Shown: piece by piece, positions 49,398-56,661 of the stretch
Position numbering within the stretch: the first letter of the stretch is position 1
Layout of the letters: every line of letters starts with the position of its first letter
Source: Phycisphaerales bacterium
Lineage (GTDB): Bacteria > Planctomycetota > Phycisphaerae > Phycisphaerales > UBA1924
Assembly: GCA_016742075.1 (NCBI GenBank)
Contig: JACVCL010000002.1
Coordinates: forward strand, 1 to 64,000
Reading direction: 5' to 3'
DNA length: 64,000 bases
The notes under the pieces: generated by a model
What the model was told of the DNA's origin: nothing
Seen by the model: only the letters and a program-made list of their open reading frames with translations
The model's database searches: none
Program-made: the position numbers and the translations under genes

Positions 49398-50399
49398 TCA
49401 CAGCCGGCGTGCGATCGCGAGGAAGCGTTCAGCCGTCGGGCCCGGCGTGTAGTGCTGCAGCGCCCACGCCCGCCCGGCCTCGGAGATCTCGGGCCATCTG
49501 GCCCGCTCGTCCATCAGCCGCTCGACCGTCGCCCGTGGCTCCGCGAGATCCACCGGGATGTAGTGCTTCCAGCCCACCGGCATCTCGGGCAGGAGGCAGC
49601 CGTACTTCTCGAGATCGATGTGCAGGGTGAGGCAGCCGCAGGCGAGCGACTCCCAGAACCGCCAGCTGTCCCATCGTGCGACCGCCGGATCGCTGCGGAA
49701 ACTCACTCCCCGCAACTGCTCGCGGATGTGCGGCACCTCCGCCAGGGCCGGGTTCCGGGCCAGGTTGGTCGCGAAGTCGCCGCCCCACGCCGCACACGCG
49801 ACGCAGCCCCGAAGGCGGTCGAAGTGGTCGTCGCCGACGCTCCGGTCGATCTTGAAGTGCTTCTCCAGGTGCGGGAGCAGAGCGAGATCAAGGGCGTTCC
49901 GCACGCTCTGGCTGAACGACGGGCGGAAGTTCCTCAGCACCACGGGCCGCCGTGCTTCGAAGGCGCCGGGCGTGCCGCATCGTTCAACACGCGCGGCCGA
50001 GAGGCCGAACGCCCACGGGGTGCGCTTGCCCGGCACCACGATCGATTTCGACGCGTGGGCCACCAGACAGGGGATGGAGCCGGGCCCCGCGAGAAACGTC
50101 GCGGTGTCGGAGCCGCAGAGCACGACCTTCCGACGCCCGGCGAAGGCCTCGATCTGCGCCATCCAGTCCGAGGTTTCGTTGAACTCGGTGATGACGAACA
50201 CCCACGTGCACGGCATCCGAGGCTCGATCGCCCGACGCGCGAAGGCGCTTCCCTCGGCGTTGGTGTACACGGGCGCTCCGAGGGAGCCCAGACCACCGGC
50301 GATCACATCGGCGAAATAGTGCAGATAGCCACCGTCGTACTTCTCTTCGGAGAAGACGAAGAAGAACCCTTCGCGGATCACCTGTTCACGGTCGGCCAT
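49398..50399 (-). CDS. Glycosyltransferase-like protein, second of a tandem pair
   Basis: A 333-residue cytoplasmic protein. The C-terminal half has RWDSWRFWESLACGCLTLHID, LPEMPVGWKHYIPVD and ATVERLMDERARWPEISEAG, the pattern of GT-B glycosyltransferases in which a Glu after FWES binds the nucleotide sugar (similar to glycosyl transferase group 1 and exostosin-like families). It aligns along its length with the gene just upstream (for example VVLRNFRPSFSQSVRNALDL in one, VVLRNFRPSVAQSVRNALDL in the other), so the two arose by tandem duplication. The ATG at 50399 overlaps the upstream stop by 14 bp. Sugar and acceptor unknown. Confidence 0.75.
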   Translation of the reverse strand: MADREQVIREGFFFVFSEEKYDGGYLHYFADVIAGGLGSLGAPVYTNAEGSAFARRAIEPRMPCTWVFVITEFNETSDWMAQIEAFAGRRKVVLCGSDTATFLAGPGSIPCLVAHASKSIVVPGKRTPWAFGLSAARVERCGTPGAFEARRPVVLRNFRPSFSQSVRNALDLALLPHLEKHFKIDRSVGDDHFDRLRGCVACAAWGGDFATNLARNPALAEVPHIREQLRGVSFRSDPAVARWDSWRFWESLACGCLTLHIDLEKYGCLLPEMPVGWKHYIPVDLAEPRATVERLMDERARWPEISEAGRAWALQHYTPGPTAERFLAIARRL

Positions 50400-51426
50400 G
50401 GCCCGCCCTCTCCGCCCGCTCGGCGCCGAGTCCCATCGCCACGCCGAGAAACCGCTCAAACATCGGGCGGGGCGTGTAGTGGGCCAGCGCCCACTGGCGG
50501 CCGGCGGCGCCGATCTCGGCCCACCTCGGCCGCTCGTCCATGAAACGCTCGACAGTGCCCTTCGGGTCTTCCAGATCGATCGGGACGTAGTGCTTCCAGG
50601 GCTCCGGCATCACCGGCAGCACGAATCCGTACTTCTCCATGTCCAAGTGGATGGTGACACATCCGCACGCCAGCGACTCCCAGAACCGCCAGCTGTCCCA
50701 GCGGACCACGAGCGGATCGGCGACGAACGTCGCCCGTCCGAAGGTCTCCAGCACGCCGGGCGCGCGGGCCAGCGCTGGGTTCTTCGCGAGGTTCGTGCCG
50801 AATTCCCCGCCGTACGCGAGGCACGCCACGCACGACGACAGCCGCTGAAAGTGGTCGTCGCCGACCTCCCGGTCCACTTCGAGATGCCGCGACAGCGTGG
50901 GCACGAGGGACAGATCGAGAGCGTTCCGGACGCTCTGCGCCACGGACGGCCGGAAGTTCCGCAACACCACCGGCCGACGCCGTGAAAAGTCCGCCGGCTC
51001 GGAGCATCGGGCCAGACGCTCGGCCGACAGGCCGAACGCCCACGGGCGATGATCGCCGGGAAGCTTCAAGAACCGGCTCTTGTGCCCCATGAGCGCCGGC
51101 ACAGAGGGCGGCGTCAGCATGAAGAAGCAGCTGTCGGCGAGGCTCAGGATCACCTTGTGTCGGTGCGGGAGTTCCTCGATCCGCCCGAGCACCTCGACGT
51201 TCACCCCATCCTCGGTGAGCGGGAACACCACCGTGAAACGGCTGTTGTAGTCGAACAGCTTCATCTCGCCGGGCCCCCCGGGGATGTTCGACCAGACCGG
51301 CGCGCCGGCGGCCTTGATCTCGTGCACCAGCACGTCCACGCCGTAGTGGTGGTACCCGGGGTCGTACGGTGGCCGCTGGAAGAAAAAGTAGAAACCGTCG
51401 CTGAGGGTCTGCTGTCGGTCGCGCAT
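50386..51426 (-). CDS. Glycosyltransferase-like protein, first of a tandem pair
   Basis: A 346-residue paralogue of the following gene. The N-terminus DGFYFFFQRPPYDPGYHHYG parallels EGFFFVFSEEKYDGGYLHYF. The C-terminal domain again carries RWDSWRFWESLACGCVTIHLD and MPEPWKHYVPID. The ATG at 51426 has GGGAG 10 nt upstream. The two proteins have diverged most in the central segment (about residues 80-150), so they may act on successive sugars or different acceptors. No polysaccharide cluster surrounds them. Distance to the LPS genes at 40-44 kb leaves the pathway open. Confidence 0.75.
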   Translation of the reverse strand: MRDRQQTLSDGFYFFFQRPPYDPGYHHYGVDVLVHEIKAAGAPVWSNIPGGPGEMKLFDYNSRFTVVFPLTEDGVNVEVLGRIEELPHRHKVILSLADSCFFMLTPPSVPALMGHKSRFLKLPGDHRPWAFGLSAERLARCSEPADFSRRRPVVLRNFRPSVAQSVRNALDLSLVPTLSRHLEVDREVGDDHFQRLSSCVACLAYGGEFGTNLAKNPALARAPGVLETFGRATFVADPLVVRWDSWRFWESLACGCVTIHLDMEKYGFVLPVMPEPWKHYVPIDLEDPKGTVERFMDERPRWAEIGAAGRQWALAHYTPRPMFERFLGVAMGLGAERAERAGHGRP

Positions 51427-51524
51427 CCGCCATGGCTCCCGTTCGGCGTGTCGGGGCGGGGACGGTAGCCGCCACGCCGTCCGCTGCGGCGGCCTATGGG
51501 AACCTTCGCCGGGGCGGCCTATTT

Positions 51525-51547
51525 CCTATATACATATAGGCATATAG
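51525..51547 (+). promoter_or_regulatory. AT-rich palindrome upstream of cysK
   Basis: CCTATATACATATAGG (51525-51540) is a perfect inverted repeat with 7-bp arms. CATATAG is repeated at 51533-51539 and 51541-51547. The stretch stands out sharply from the roughly 70% GC surroundings and lies 50-73 nt before the ATG. Likely promoter plus operator. An Rrf2/CymR-type cysteine regulator would be a natural binder, by analogy only. Confidence 0.55.
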
Positions 51548-51597
51548 ACAATCACCACCCGATTGGGTACCGTCAGACATCTCTATCGGAGCCACCG

Positions 51598-52575
51598 ATG
51601 CCGACTGCCTCCGCGCCCGCCGTGACCACCCTCCGCCGCCGCACCTACGACTCGGTCGCCCAGACGGTGGGCGACACGCCGCTGATCCGGCTGACCCGCC
51701 TGGCGCCCCGCGGCGTCGAGCTTCTGCTGAAACTCGAGTCCAACAACCCCCTCAACAGCGTGAAGGACCGCATCGGGCGAGCGATGATCGACGCCGCCGA
51801 GGCCGCCGGGCTGGTCGGGCCCGGGACGCAGATCATCGAGCCCACCAGCGGCAACACGGGTATCGCTCTGGCCTTCGTGTGCGCGGCCCGCGGCTACCGG
51901 CTCACCCTCACCATGCCCGAGTCGATGAGCGTGGAGCGCCGGGCGGTGCTCAGGCACCTGGGGGCCGAGATCGTGCTGACGCCGGCGGCGCTCGGAATGC
52001 GGGGGGCCGTCTCCCGGGCGCAGGAGCTCTTCGCCGAGTCGGCCCGACGCGGCCGGGCGTTCATGCCGCAGCAGTTCGAGAACCCCGCCAACCCGGCGGT
52101 GCATGAGGCGACCACCGGCCCGGAAATCTGGGCCGACACCGGCGGCGACGTCGACGCCATCGTTTCCGGCGTGGGCACCGGCGGCACGATCACGGGCGTC
52201 ACCCGGTACATCCGTCGGCAGCGGCCGAGCTTCAAAGCGATCGCCGTCGAGCCTGCGGACTCGCCGGTGATCAGCGGCGGGCAGCCGGGGCCGCACAAGA
52301 TCCAGGGCATCGGGGCCGGGTTTGTGCCCGGCAACCTCGACCTGTCGCTTCTGTCCGAGGTGGTCCGGGTGACCAACGACGAAGCGTTCGAGTGGTCGCG
52401 GAAGCTGGCCAAAGCCGAAGGGATCCTGGCCGGGATCTCCACCGGTGCGAATCTCGCGGCGGCCTTCCGCGTGGCCGAGCGGCCCGAGTTCAGGGGCGCC
52501 CGCATCGTGACCATCGCCTGCTCCTTCGGCGAGCGGTACCTGTCGACCCCGCTGTTCGAGAAGACCGAGTCCTGA
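51598..52575 (+). CDS. cysK: Cysteine synthase A (O-acetylserine sulfhydrylase)
   Basis: A 325-residue PLP enzyme making cysteine from O-acetylserine and sulfide. The PLP lysine is Lys56 in [22 protein letters not shown] is the substrate loop, [16 protein letters not shown] the phosphate-binding glycine loop, and [15 protein letters not shown] is typical of the CysK group. The ATG at 51598 has GGAG 7 nt upstream and gives the usual N-terminus. A longer frame starting at 51496 runs through the AT-rich regulatory palindrome and was rejected. Convergent with a fibro-slime gene, sharing a hairpin. Confidence 0.95.
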   Translation: MPTASAPAVTTLRRRTYDSVAQTVGDTPLIRLTRLAPRGVELLLKLESNNPLNSVKDRIGRAMIDAAEAAGLVGPGTQIIEPTSGNTGIALAFVCAARGYRLTLTMPESMSVERRAVLRHLGAEIVLTPAALGMRGAVSRAQELFAESARRGRAFMPQQFENPANPAVHEATTGPEIWADTGGDVDAIVSGVGTGGTITGVTRYIRRQRPSFKAIAVEPADSPVISGGQPGPHKIQGIGAGFVPGNLDLSLLSEVVRVTNDEAFEWSRKLAKAEGILAGISTGANLAAAFRVAERPEFRGARIVTIACSFGERYLSTPLFEKTES

Positions 52576-52591
52576 CGCCCGAACGAAGCGA

Positions 52592-52626
52592 AACCGGTCC
52601 GGGCCGAATGGGGGCCCGGACCGGTT
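52592..52626. terminator. Perfect 14-bp hairpin between convergent cysK and the fibro-slime gene
   Basis: AACCGGTCCGGGCC pairs fully with GGCCCGGACCGGTT around GAATGGG. It lies 16 bp after the cysK stop and 24 bp after the stop of the convergent gene. Neither side has a strong T-run. A bidirectional terminator is the likeliest role. Confidence 0.65.
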
Positions 52627-52650
52627 CGTGTGGTCGGATGCCGATCGCGA

Positions 52651-53577
52651 TCAGTCGGCCAGCGCCGTGGTGTTCGGCAGGCGGGCCGAACGCAGGTTGA
52701 TCGTGGTCTCGATGCGGAAGTTCGACTGGGTGCGGTGCCGCTCGGCGTGGAAGACGTGGAGCGTGTTGATCTCGTCGGGCTTCATGCCGGGGACACGGTC
52801 GAGGTGGACGGTCTGGTTGATCGCCGAGTGCACGCCGCCGAGGTCGATCACCAGGCGGCCGTTGATGAACACCCACACGTCGTCGTCGCCGATGAAGGTG
52901 AACACCTGGCCCGTGCCGGGCTTGTAGATGAACTCGGTCGCGAGCTCGTAGGTGAAGTGGAAGTTCTTGCTCTCGTTGCGCGAGTTGCCGAACAGCTCGT
53001 TGTTGATGGGGAAGAATCCGCCACGCGTCTTGTAGAGCGGGTCGGTGCGGTCGTCGAAGACGTAGAGGTTCGAGTTGGCCTGGCGGTTGAGCGTGATCGT
53101 GACGGGCTTGGACATGTTCACCGAAGGGACGTCGCGGTACCACTGCGCGAAGGTCTCAGCGCTCTGGATGCCGCCGGCATCGACCGAACCCGTGTAGGCG
53201 CCCGCCCGGTCCCCCGCCGAGGCGTTGAACAGCGACGGGTGGATCTGCCGGTTCGAGGCATCACGCCACTGCGTGCTCACCTTGCGGCCGCCGCCCACGA
53301 ACACCGGCTTGCGGTCGTTGTCGAGCTGCGGGGCGATATTGCCCATGTAGTGGCCGAAGCCGCCGGCCGGCTGCCGCTCGAAGTCCGGGTGGCCCCCGGT
53401 GACACTCCTCTCGCGGAAGTCGCGGACGACGCCGGAGAGTTCGAGGGTGGAGGGCAGATTGCTGTAGAGGTCCGAGGACTGCTGTCCCACGGCCGTCTCC
53501 GAGAATCCGCCCACCGCGACCGCGCCGGCGATGGCCGTCGCCGAGAGCAGCAGACCGTTGGAAAGCACTCGCTTCAT
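52651..53577 (-). CDS. Exported fibro-slime domain protein (first of two paralogues)
   Basis: A 308-residue secreted protein with a signal peptide (LLLSATAIAGAVAVGG). It has a fibro-slime/PA14-like beta domain: LELSGVVRDFRERSVTGGHPDFE, AQWYRDVPSVNMSKP, FTYELATEFIYKPGTGQVFTF and the hallmark GDDDVWVFINGRLVIDLGG. It ends in THLHVFHAERH-like and TQSNFRIETTINL segments and has no PEP-CTERM tail. The acidic GDDDVW loop in this family probably binds calcium and possibly carbohydrate. ATGs at 53580 and 53577 follow GGAGG by 4 and 7 nt, so the second is preferred. A paralogue lies at 53825. Confidence 0.88.
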   Translation of the reverse strand: MKRVLSNGLLLSATAIAGAVAVGGFSETAVGQQSSDLYSNLPSTLELSGVVRDFRERSVTGGHPDFERQPAGGFGHYMGNIAPQLDNDRKPVFVGGGRKVSTQWRDASNRQIHPSLFNASAGDRAGAYTGSVDAGGIQSAETFAQWYRDVPSVNMSKPVTITLNRQANSNLYVFDDRTDPLYKTRGGFFPINNELFGNSRNESKNFHFTYELATEFIYKPGTGQVFTFIGDDDVWVFINGRLVIDLGGVHSAINQTVHLDRVPGMKPDEINTLHVFHAERHRTQSNFRIETTINLRSARLPNTTALAD

Positions 53578-53759
53578 CATCGCACCTCCACCAAACGCAC
53601 GCGGCCCGTCCGACGCGGGCACATGCCGCATCGATCCGGGCCGCTCTTCGACCGCTTGTCCTCTCCAGTAACGGTCCGATCGGGGGCGGGCACCAGACGG
53701 GGGGCCCCGCGACGCCCGGGCGGGTTGGACCTGTGACGGCCGCGGAAACCAGAGAAGCC

Positions 53760-53803
53760 GAGCCCCGGCAACTTCCCGGGTTCCCGGACCGTTGCCGGGG
53801 CTC
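53760..53803 (-). terminator. Hairpin after the second fibro-slime gene
   Basis: GAGCCCCGGCAAC pairs with GTTGCCGGGGCTC (13 bp), with an 18-nt loop that itself contains TCCCGGG, 21 bp after the stop. On the minus strand GGCTTCTCTGGTTTCC follows, moderately T-rich. Confidence 0.6.
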
Positions 53804-53824
53804 CGGGGCCCGCGGGCGGGGGGG

Positions 53825-54823
53825 TCAGTCGAAGAGCGCCACCGTGTTCGGCAGCTTGGCGGTCTGCAGGTTCAGGGTGGTGTCGATACGGAAGTTCGAC
53901 TGGGTGGTGTGCCGCTCGGCGAAGAAGAACTTGAGCGTGTTCGGGGAGTCGGCCTTCAGGTTCTTGAGCCGGTCCAGATACACGGTCTGCTGCACCGCCG
54001 AGTGCACGCCGCCGATGTCGATCACCAGCTGCCCGTTGATGAACACCCACACGTCGTCGTCGCCGCGGAAGGTGAAGGTCTGGCCTGCGCCGGGCTTGTA
54101 GACGAAGTTGGCTTCGATCTCGTACGTGAAGCCGAAGTTCTTCGCCTGGCCCGGCGAGTTGCCGAACAGTTGCCCGTTGATCGGGAAGAAGCCGCCCAGC
54201 TTCGAGTACACGGCATCTGTCCGGTCGTCGAAGGTGTAGATGTTGCTGTTGGGCTGGCGGCTGAGGGTGATGGTGACCGGCTTGGAGATGTTCACCCCGG
54301 GCACGTCGCGGTACCACTGCGAGAAGCTCGCGGCCGAGCTGATGCCGCCGTTGTCCTCGGTGCCCGTGAAGGCGCCGATCTTGTCGCCGAGCTTGGCGTC
54401 CATCTGGCTGGGGTGGATCGGCTGGCCCTGGTTGTCGGCCCACTGCGTCCGAACCTTCTTGCCGCCGCCCACGAACACCGGCTTGCCGTCGGCATCGAGC
54501 GTCGGCGCGACGTTGTTCATGTAGTGGCCGTAGCCGCCCTTGGGCACCACCTCGAAATCCGGGTGACCGTTGGGCTCGCTCGCCCATCGGAAGTCCCGCA
54601 CCACGCCGGTCAGCTCGAGCGTGGCGGGCAGGTTGCCGAGGGCATCCCCCGACGGGCGGGCCGAGGAAGTCTGGGACGATGTGGCCGTCTCCGGGGCGGT
54701 CGGGGATGTTCCCGTGACCCCGACGGATTTCGATGTTTGGGCCAGCGCCTCGCCGGCCAGAGACGTCGCCGCCGCCACCGCCGCCGCCGTCAGAGCCCCG
54801 AAGCCGATTGCATTGCGGATCAT
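53825..54823 (-). CDS. Exported fibro-slime domain protein (second of two paralogues)
   Basis: A 332-residue paralogue of the gene at 52651, with a signal peptide (FGALTAAAVAAATSLAGEALA). An extra Thr/Ser-rich linker (about residues 25-60) precedes the shared domain: LELTGVVRDFRWASEPNGHPDFE, GGYGHYMNNVAPTLD, FSQWYRDVPGVNISKP and GDDDVWVFINGQLVIDIGG. GGAGG lies 7 nt before the ATG. The two copies are separated by 247 bp, with a hairpin ending this one, so each probably has its own promoter. Together they look like structural or adhesive surface proteins. No partner gene is recognisable. Confidence 0.88.
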   Translation of the reverse strand: MIRNAIGFGALTAAAVAAATSLAGEALAQTSKSVGVTGTSPTAPETATSSQTSSARPSGDALGNLPATLELTGVVRDFRWASEPNGHPDFEVVPKGGYGHYMNNVAPTLDADGKPVFVGGGKKVRTQWADNQGQPIHPSQMDAKLGDKIGAFTGTEDNGGISSAASFSQWYRDVPGVNISKPVTITLSRQPNSNIYTFDDRTDAVYSKLGGFFPINGQLFGNSPGQAKNFGFTYEIEANFVYKPGAGQTFTFRGDDDVWVFINGQLVIDIGGVHSAVQQTVYLDRLKNLKADSPNTLKFFFAERHTTQSNFRIDTTLNLQTAKLPNTVALFD

Positions 54824-55074
54824 CGCCGAACCTCCGGCAGACGCCCCACGGGCCGCGCCGGCCCGCACGCAGGGCCGCCGCCGAGCCCGTCGGGGCATGG
54901 CGTGGACTTCGGACGCCCGGGCACCTTCGATCATGGCGGAGGCGCAATCTTCGCGGGCCCGAATGGGTCTGTGCCGAAGAAATCAGCGGCGGCGTCGGGA
55001 ACTCGCCCGTGGCGGGTGCGCAAGGGTGCACTCATCGAGCGAACTACGCCCGGTTTTCTCGCTGGAGAGATCGC

Positions 55075-56421
55075 TTGGACGCATTCCTCATTCAGGGTGG
55101 CACTCGGCTGACCGGACGGCTTTCGGTCAACGGCTCGAAGAACGCCGCCCTCCCGCTCATGGCCGCGGCCCTGCTCACCGACCATCCGGTCACGCTGCGC
55201 GGGGTGCCCAAGCTCGCCGACATCGCCAACATGCAGAAACTGCTGGCCGAGCTGGGCTGCCACTCGACCCATGACACCGCCCCCGACGGGCGCGGGGCCG
55301 ATCTCCGCCTTCACAGCACCGACCTCTCGAACTCGCACGCCCGCTACGACATCGTGCGGACGATGCGGGCGAGCATCTGTGTGCTGGGCCCGATGCTGGC
55401 CCGGCGCGGCGTGGCGAGGGTCTCGATGCCCGGGGGATGCTCGTTCGGCGACCGCCCGGTCGACCTGCACCTACGGGGCCTCGAGGCCTTGGGCGCGGTG
55501 ATCACGCTGGAGAACGGCGACATCGTGGCCCGTGCCCCCGCATCCGGGCGGCTGAAGGGCACCCGGATGTTCCTCGGCGGGCCGGCGGGGCCGACCGTGC
55601 TCGGGACGGCGAACGTGATGTCGGCCGCGTGCCTCGCGGAGGGAACCACGGTCATCGAGTCTGCCGCGTGCGAGCCTGAGGTGAAGGACCTGGCCGACAT
55701 GCTCAACGGCATGGGGGCGCACATCCGCGGGGCCGGCGGGCCCCGCATTGTCATCGAGGGTGTCCGCGAGCTGAAGGGCGCCGACCACAAGGTGATCCCC
55801 GATCGGATCGAGGCCGGCACCTTCATCATCGCGGCGGCGATGACCAACGGCCACGTGACCCTCGACAACTGCCCGATGGACGCGCTGATGGCGGCCTGCG
55901 CCCACCTTTCCGAGGTGGGTGTGAGCGTGCGGCTGGCGGGCGGACGGTCGACCGGCGATCCGATGCGCGAGACGGTGGAGGTTTCGGCCGAGCGGCGGCT
56001 GCGTCCGACGCAGATCACCACCCAGCCCCACCCCGGGTTCCCCACCGACCTTCAGGCCCAGATGATGGCCCTGCTGACGCTGGCCGACGGCAACAGCGTG
56101 ATCACCGAGCGCATCTACCCCGAGCGGTTCCTGCACGTGGCCGAGCTGGCCCGGATGGGAGCGCAGCTCTTCCGTCAGGGGCCGACGGTGATTGTTTCGG
56201 GCGTCCCTCGCCTCAGCGGGGCGCCGGTGATGGCGTCGGACCTGCGTGCGTCGGCGTCGCTGGTGATCGCCGGGATGGCGGCCCACGGGACCACGACCGT
56301 CCGCCGCGTGTATCACCTCGACCGGGGGTACGAGCAGATGGAGCTGCGCCTCAACGCCCTGGGGGCCCGCATCGAGCGCGTCAACGATCGCGACCTGCCC
56401 GGCGCACCGATGGGCGACTGA
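55075..56421 (+). CDS. murA: UDP-N-acetylglucosamine 1-carboxyvinyltransferase
   Basis: A 448-residue enzyme of the first committed step of peptidoglycan synthesis. The N-terminus LIQGGTRLTGRLSVNGSKNAALP (Lys22 region), the PEP-binding Cys122 in MPGGCSFGDRPVDLH, and LAEGTTVIESAACEPEV, FPTDLQAQMMALL and RASASLVIAGMAA match MurA. The Cys means fosfomycin should be able to react. Start is TTG at 55075 with GGAGAG 6 nt upstream. Long in-frame extension upstream is shadow sequence. A peptidoglycan gene supports a walled member of the planctomycete group. Confidence 0.95.
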   Translation: MDAFLIQGGTRLTGRLSVNGSKNAALPLMAAALLTDHPVTLRGVPKLADIANMQKLLAELGCHSTHDTAPDGRGADLRLHSTDLSNSHARYDIVRTMRASICVLGPMLARRGVARVSMPGGCSFGDRPVDLHLRGLEALGAVITLENGDIVARAPASGRLKGTRMFLGGPAGPTVLGTANVMSAACLAEGTTVIESAACEPEVKDLADMLNGMGAHIRGAGGPRIVIEGVRELKGADHKVIPDRIEAGTFIIAAAMTNGHVTLDNCPMDALMAACAHLSEVGVSVRLAGGRSTGDPMRETVEVSAERRLRPTQITTQPHPGFPTDLQAQMMALLTLADGNSVITERIYPERFLHVAELARMGAQLFRQGPTVIVSGVPRLSGAPVMASDLRASASLVIAGMAAHGTTTVRRVYHLDRGYEQMELRLNALGARIERVNDRDLPGAPMGD

Positions 56422-56452
56422 TCCGGGGCGGGGGCTGCGAGAACCGCGGCGG

Positions 56453-56638
56453 CTACTTGCGGCCCACGGGCCTGCCGCCGAGTGTCAGCGTGGCCTTGTG
56501 CGACTGCCGCGACTGCCTCCGCCGCCTGCTGAGCCAGGGGATCGGGATGATCCCTCGGAGCAGCCACACGCCGGCAGCGGCCGCGGCGGCGGTGACGGCC
56601 CAGAACTGCCAGTCCGTATAGGGAAGAGCGGTGGTCAT
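56453..56638 (-). CDS. Small one-helix membrane protein downstream of feoB
   Basis: A 61-residue protein with one membrane helix (WQFWAVTAAAAAAGVWLLRG, about 10-29) followed by IPIPWL and a strongly basic tail (RRRRQSRQSHK ... RPVGRK). It lies 23 bp after feoB on the same strand, so probably cotranscribed. Several feo operons carry a small extra membrane protein after feoB, but this one shows no cysteines and does not match FeoC or the Cys-rich FeoB-associated proteins that I know. Role in iron uptake is inferred from position only. Confidence 0.55.
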   Translation of the reverse strand: MTTALPYTDWQFWAVTAAAAAAGVWLLRGIIPIPWLSRRRRQSRQSHKATLTLGGRPVGRK

Positions 56639-56661
56639 CGGCGGCGCAATGCGGGTGCAGT

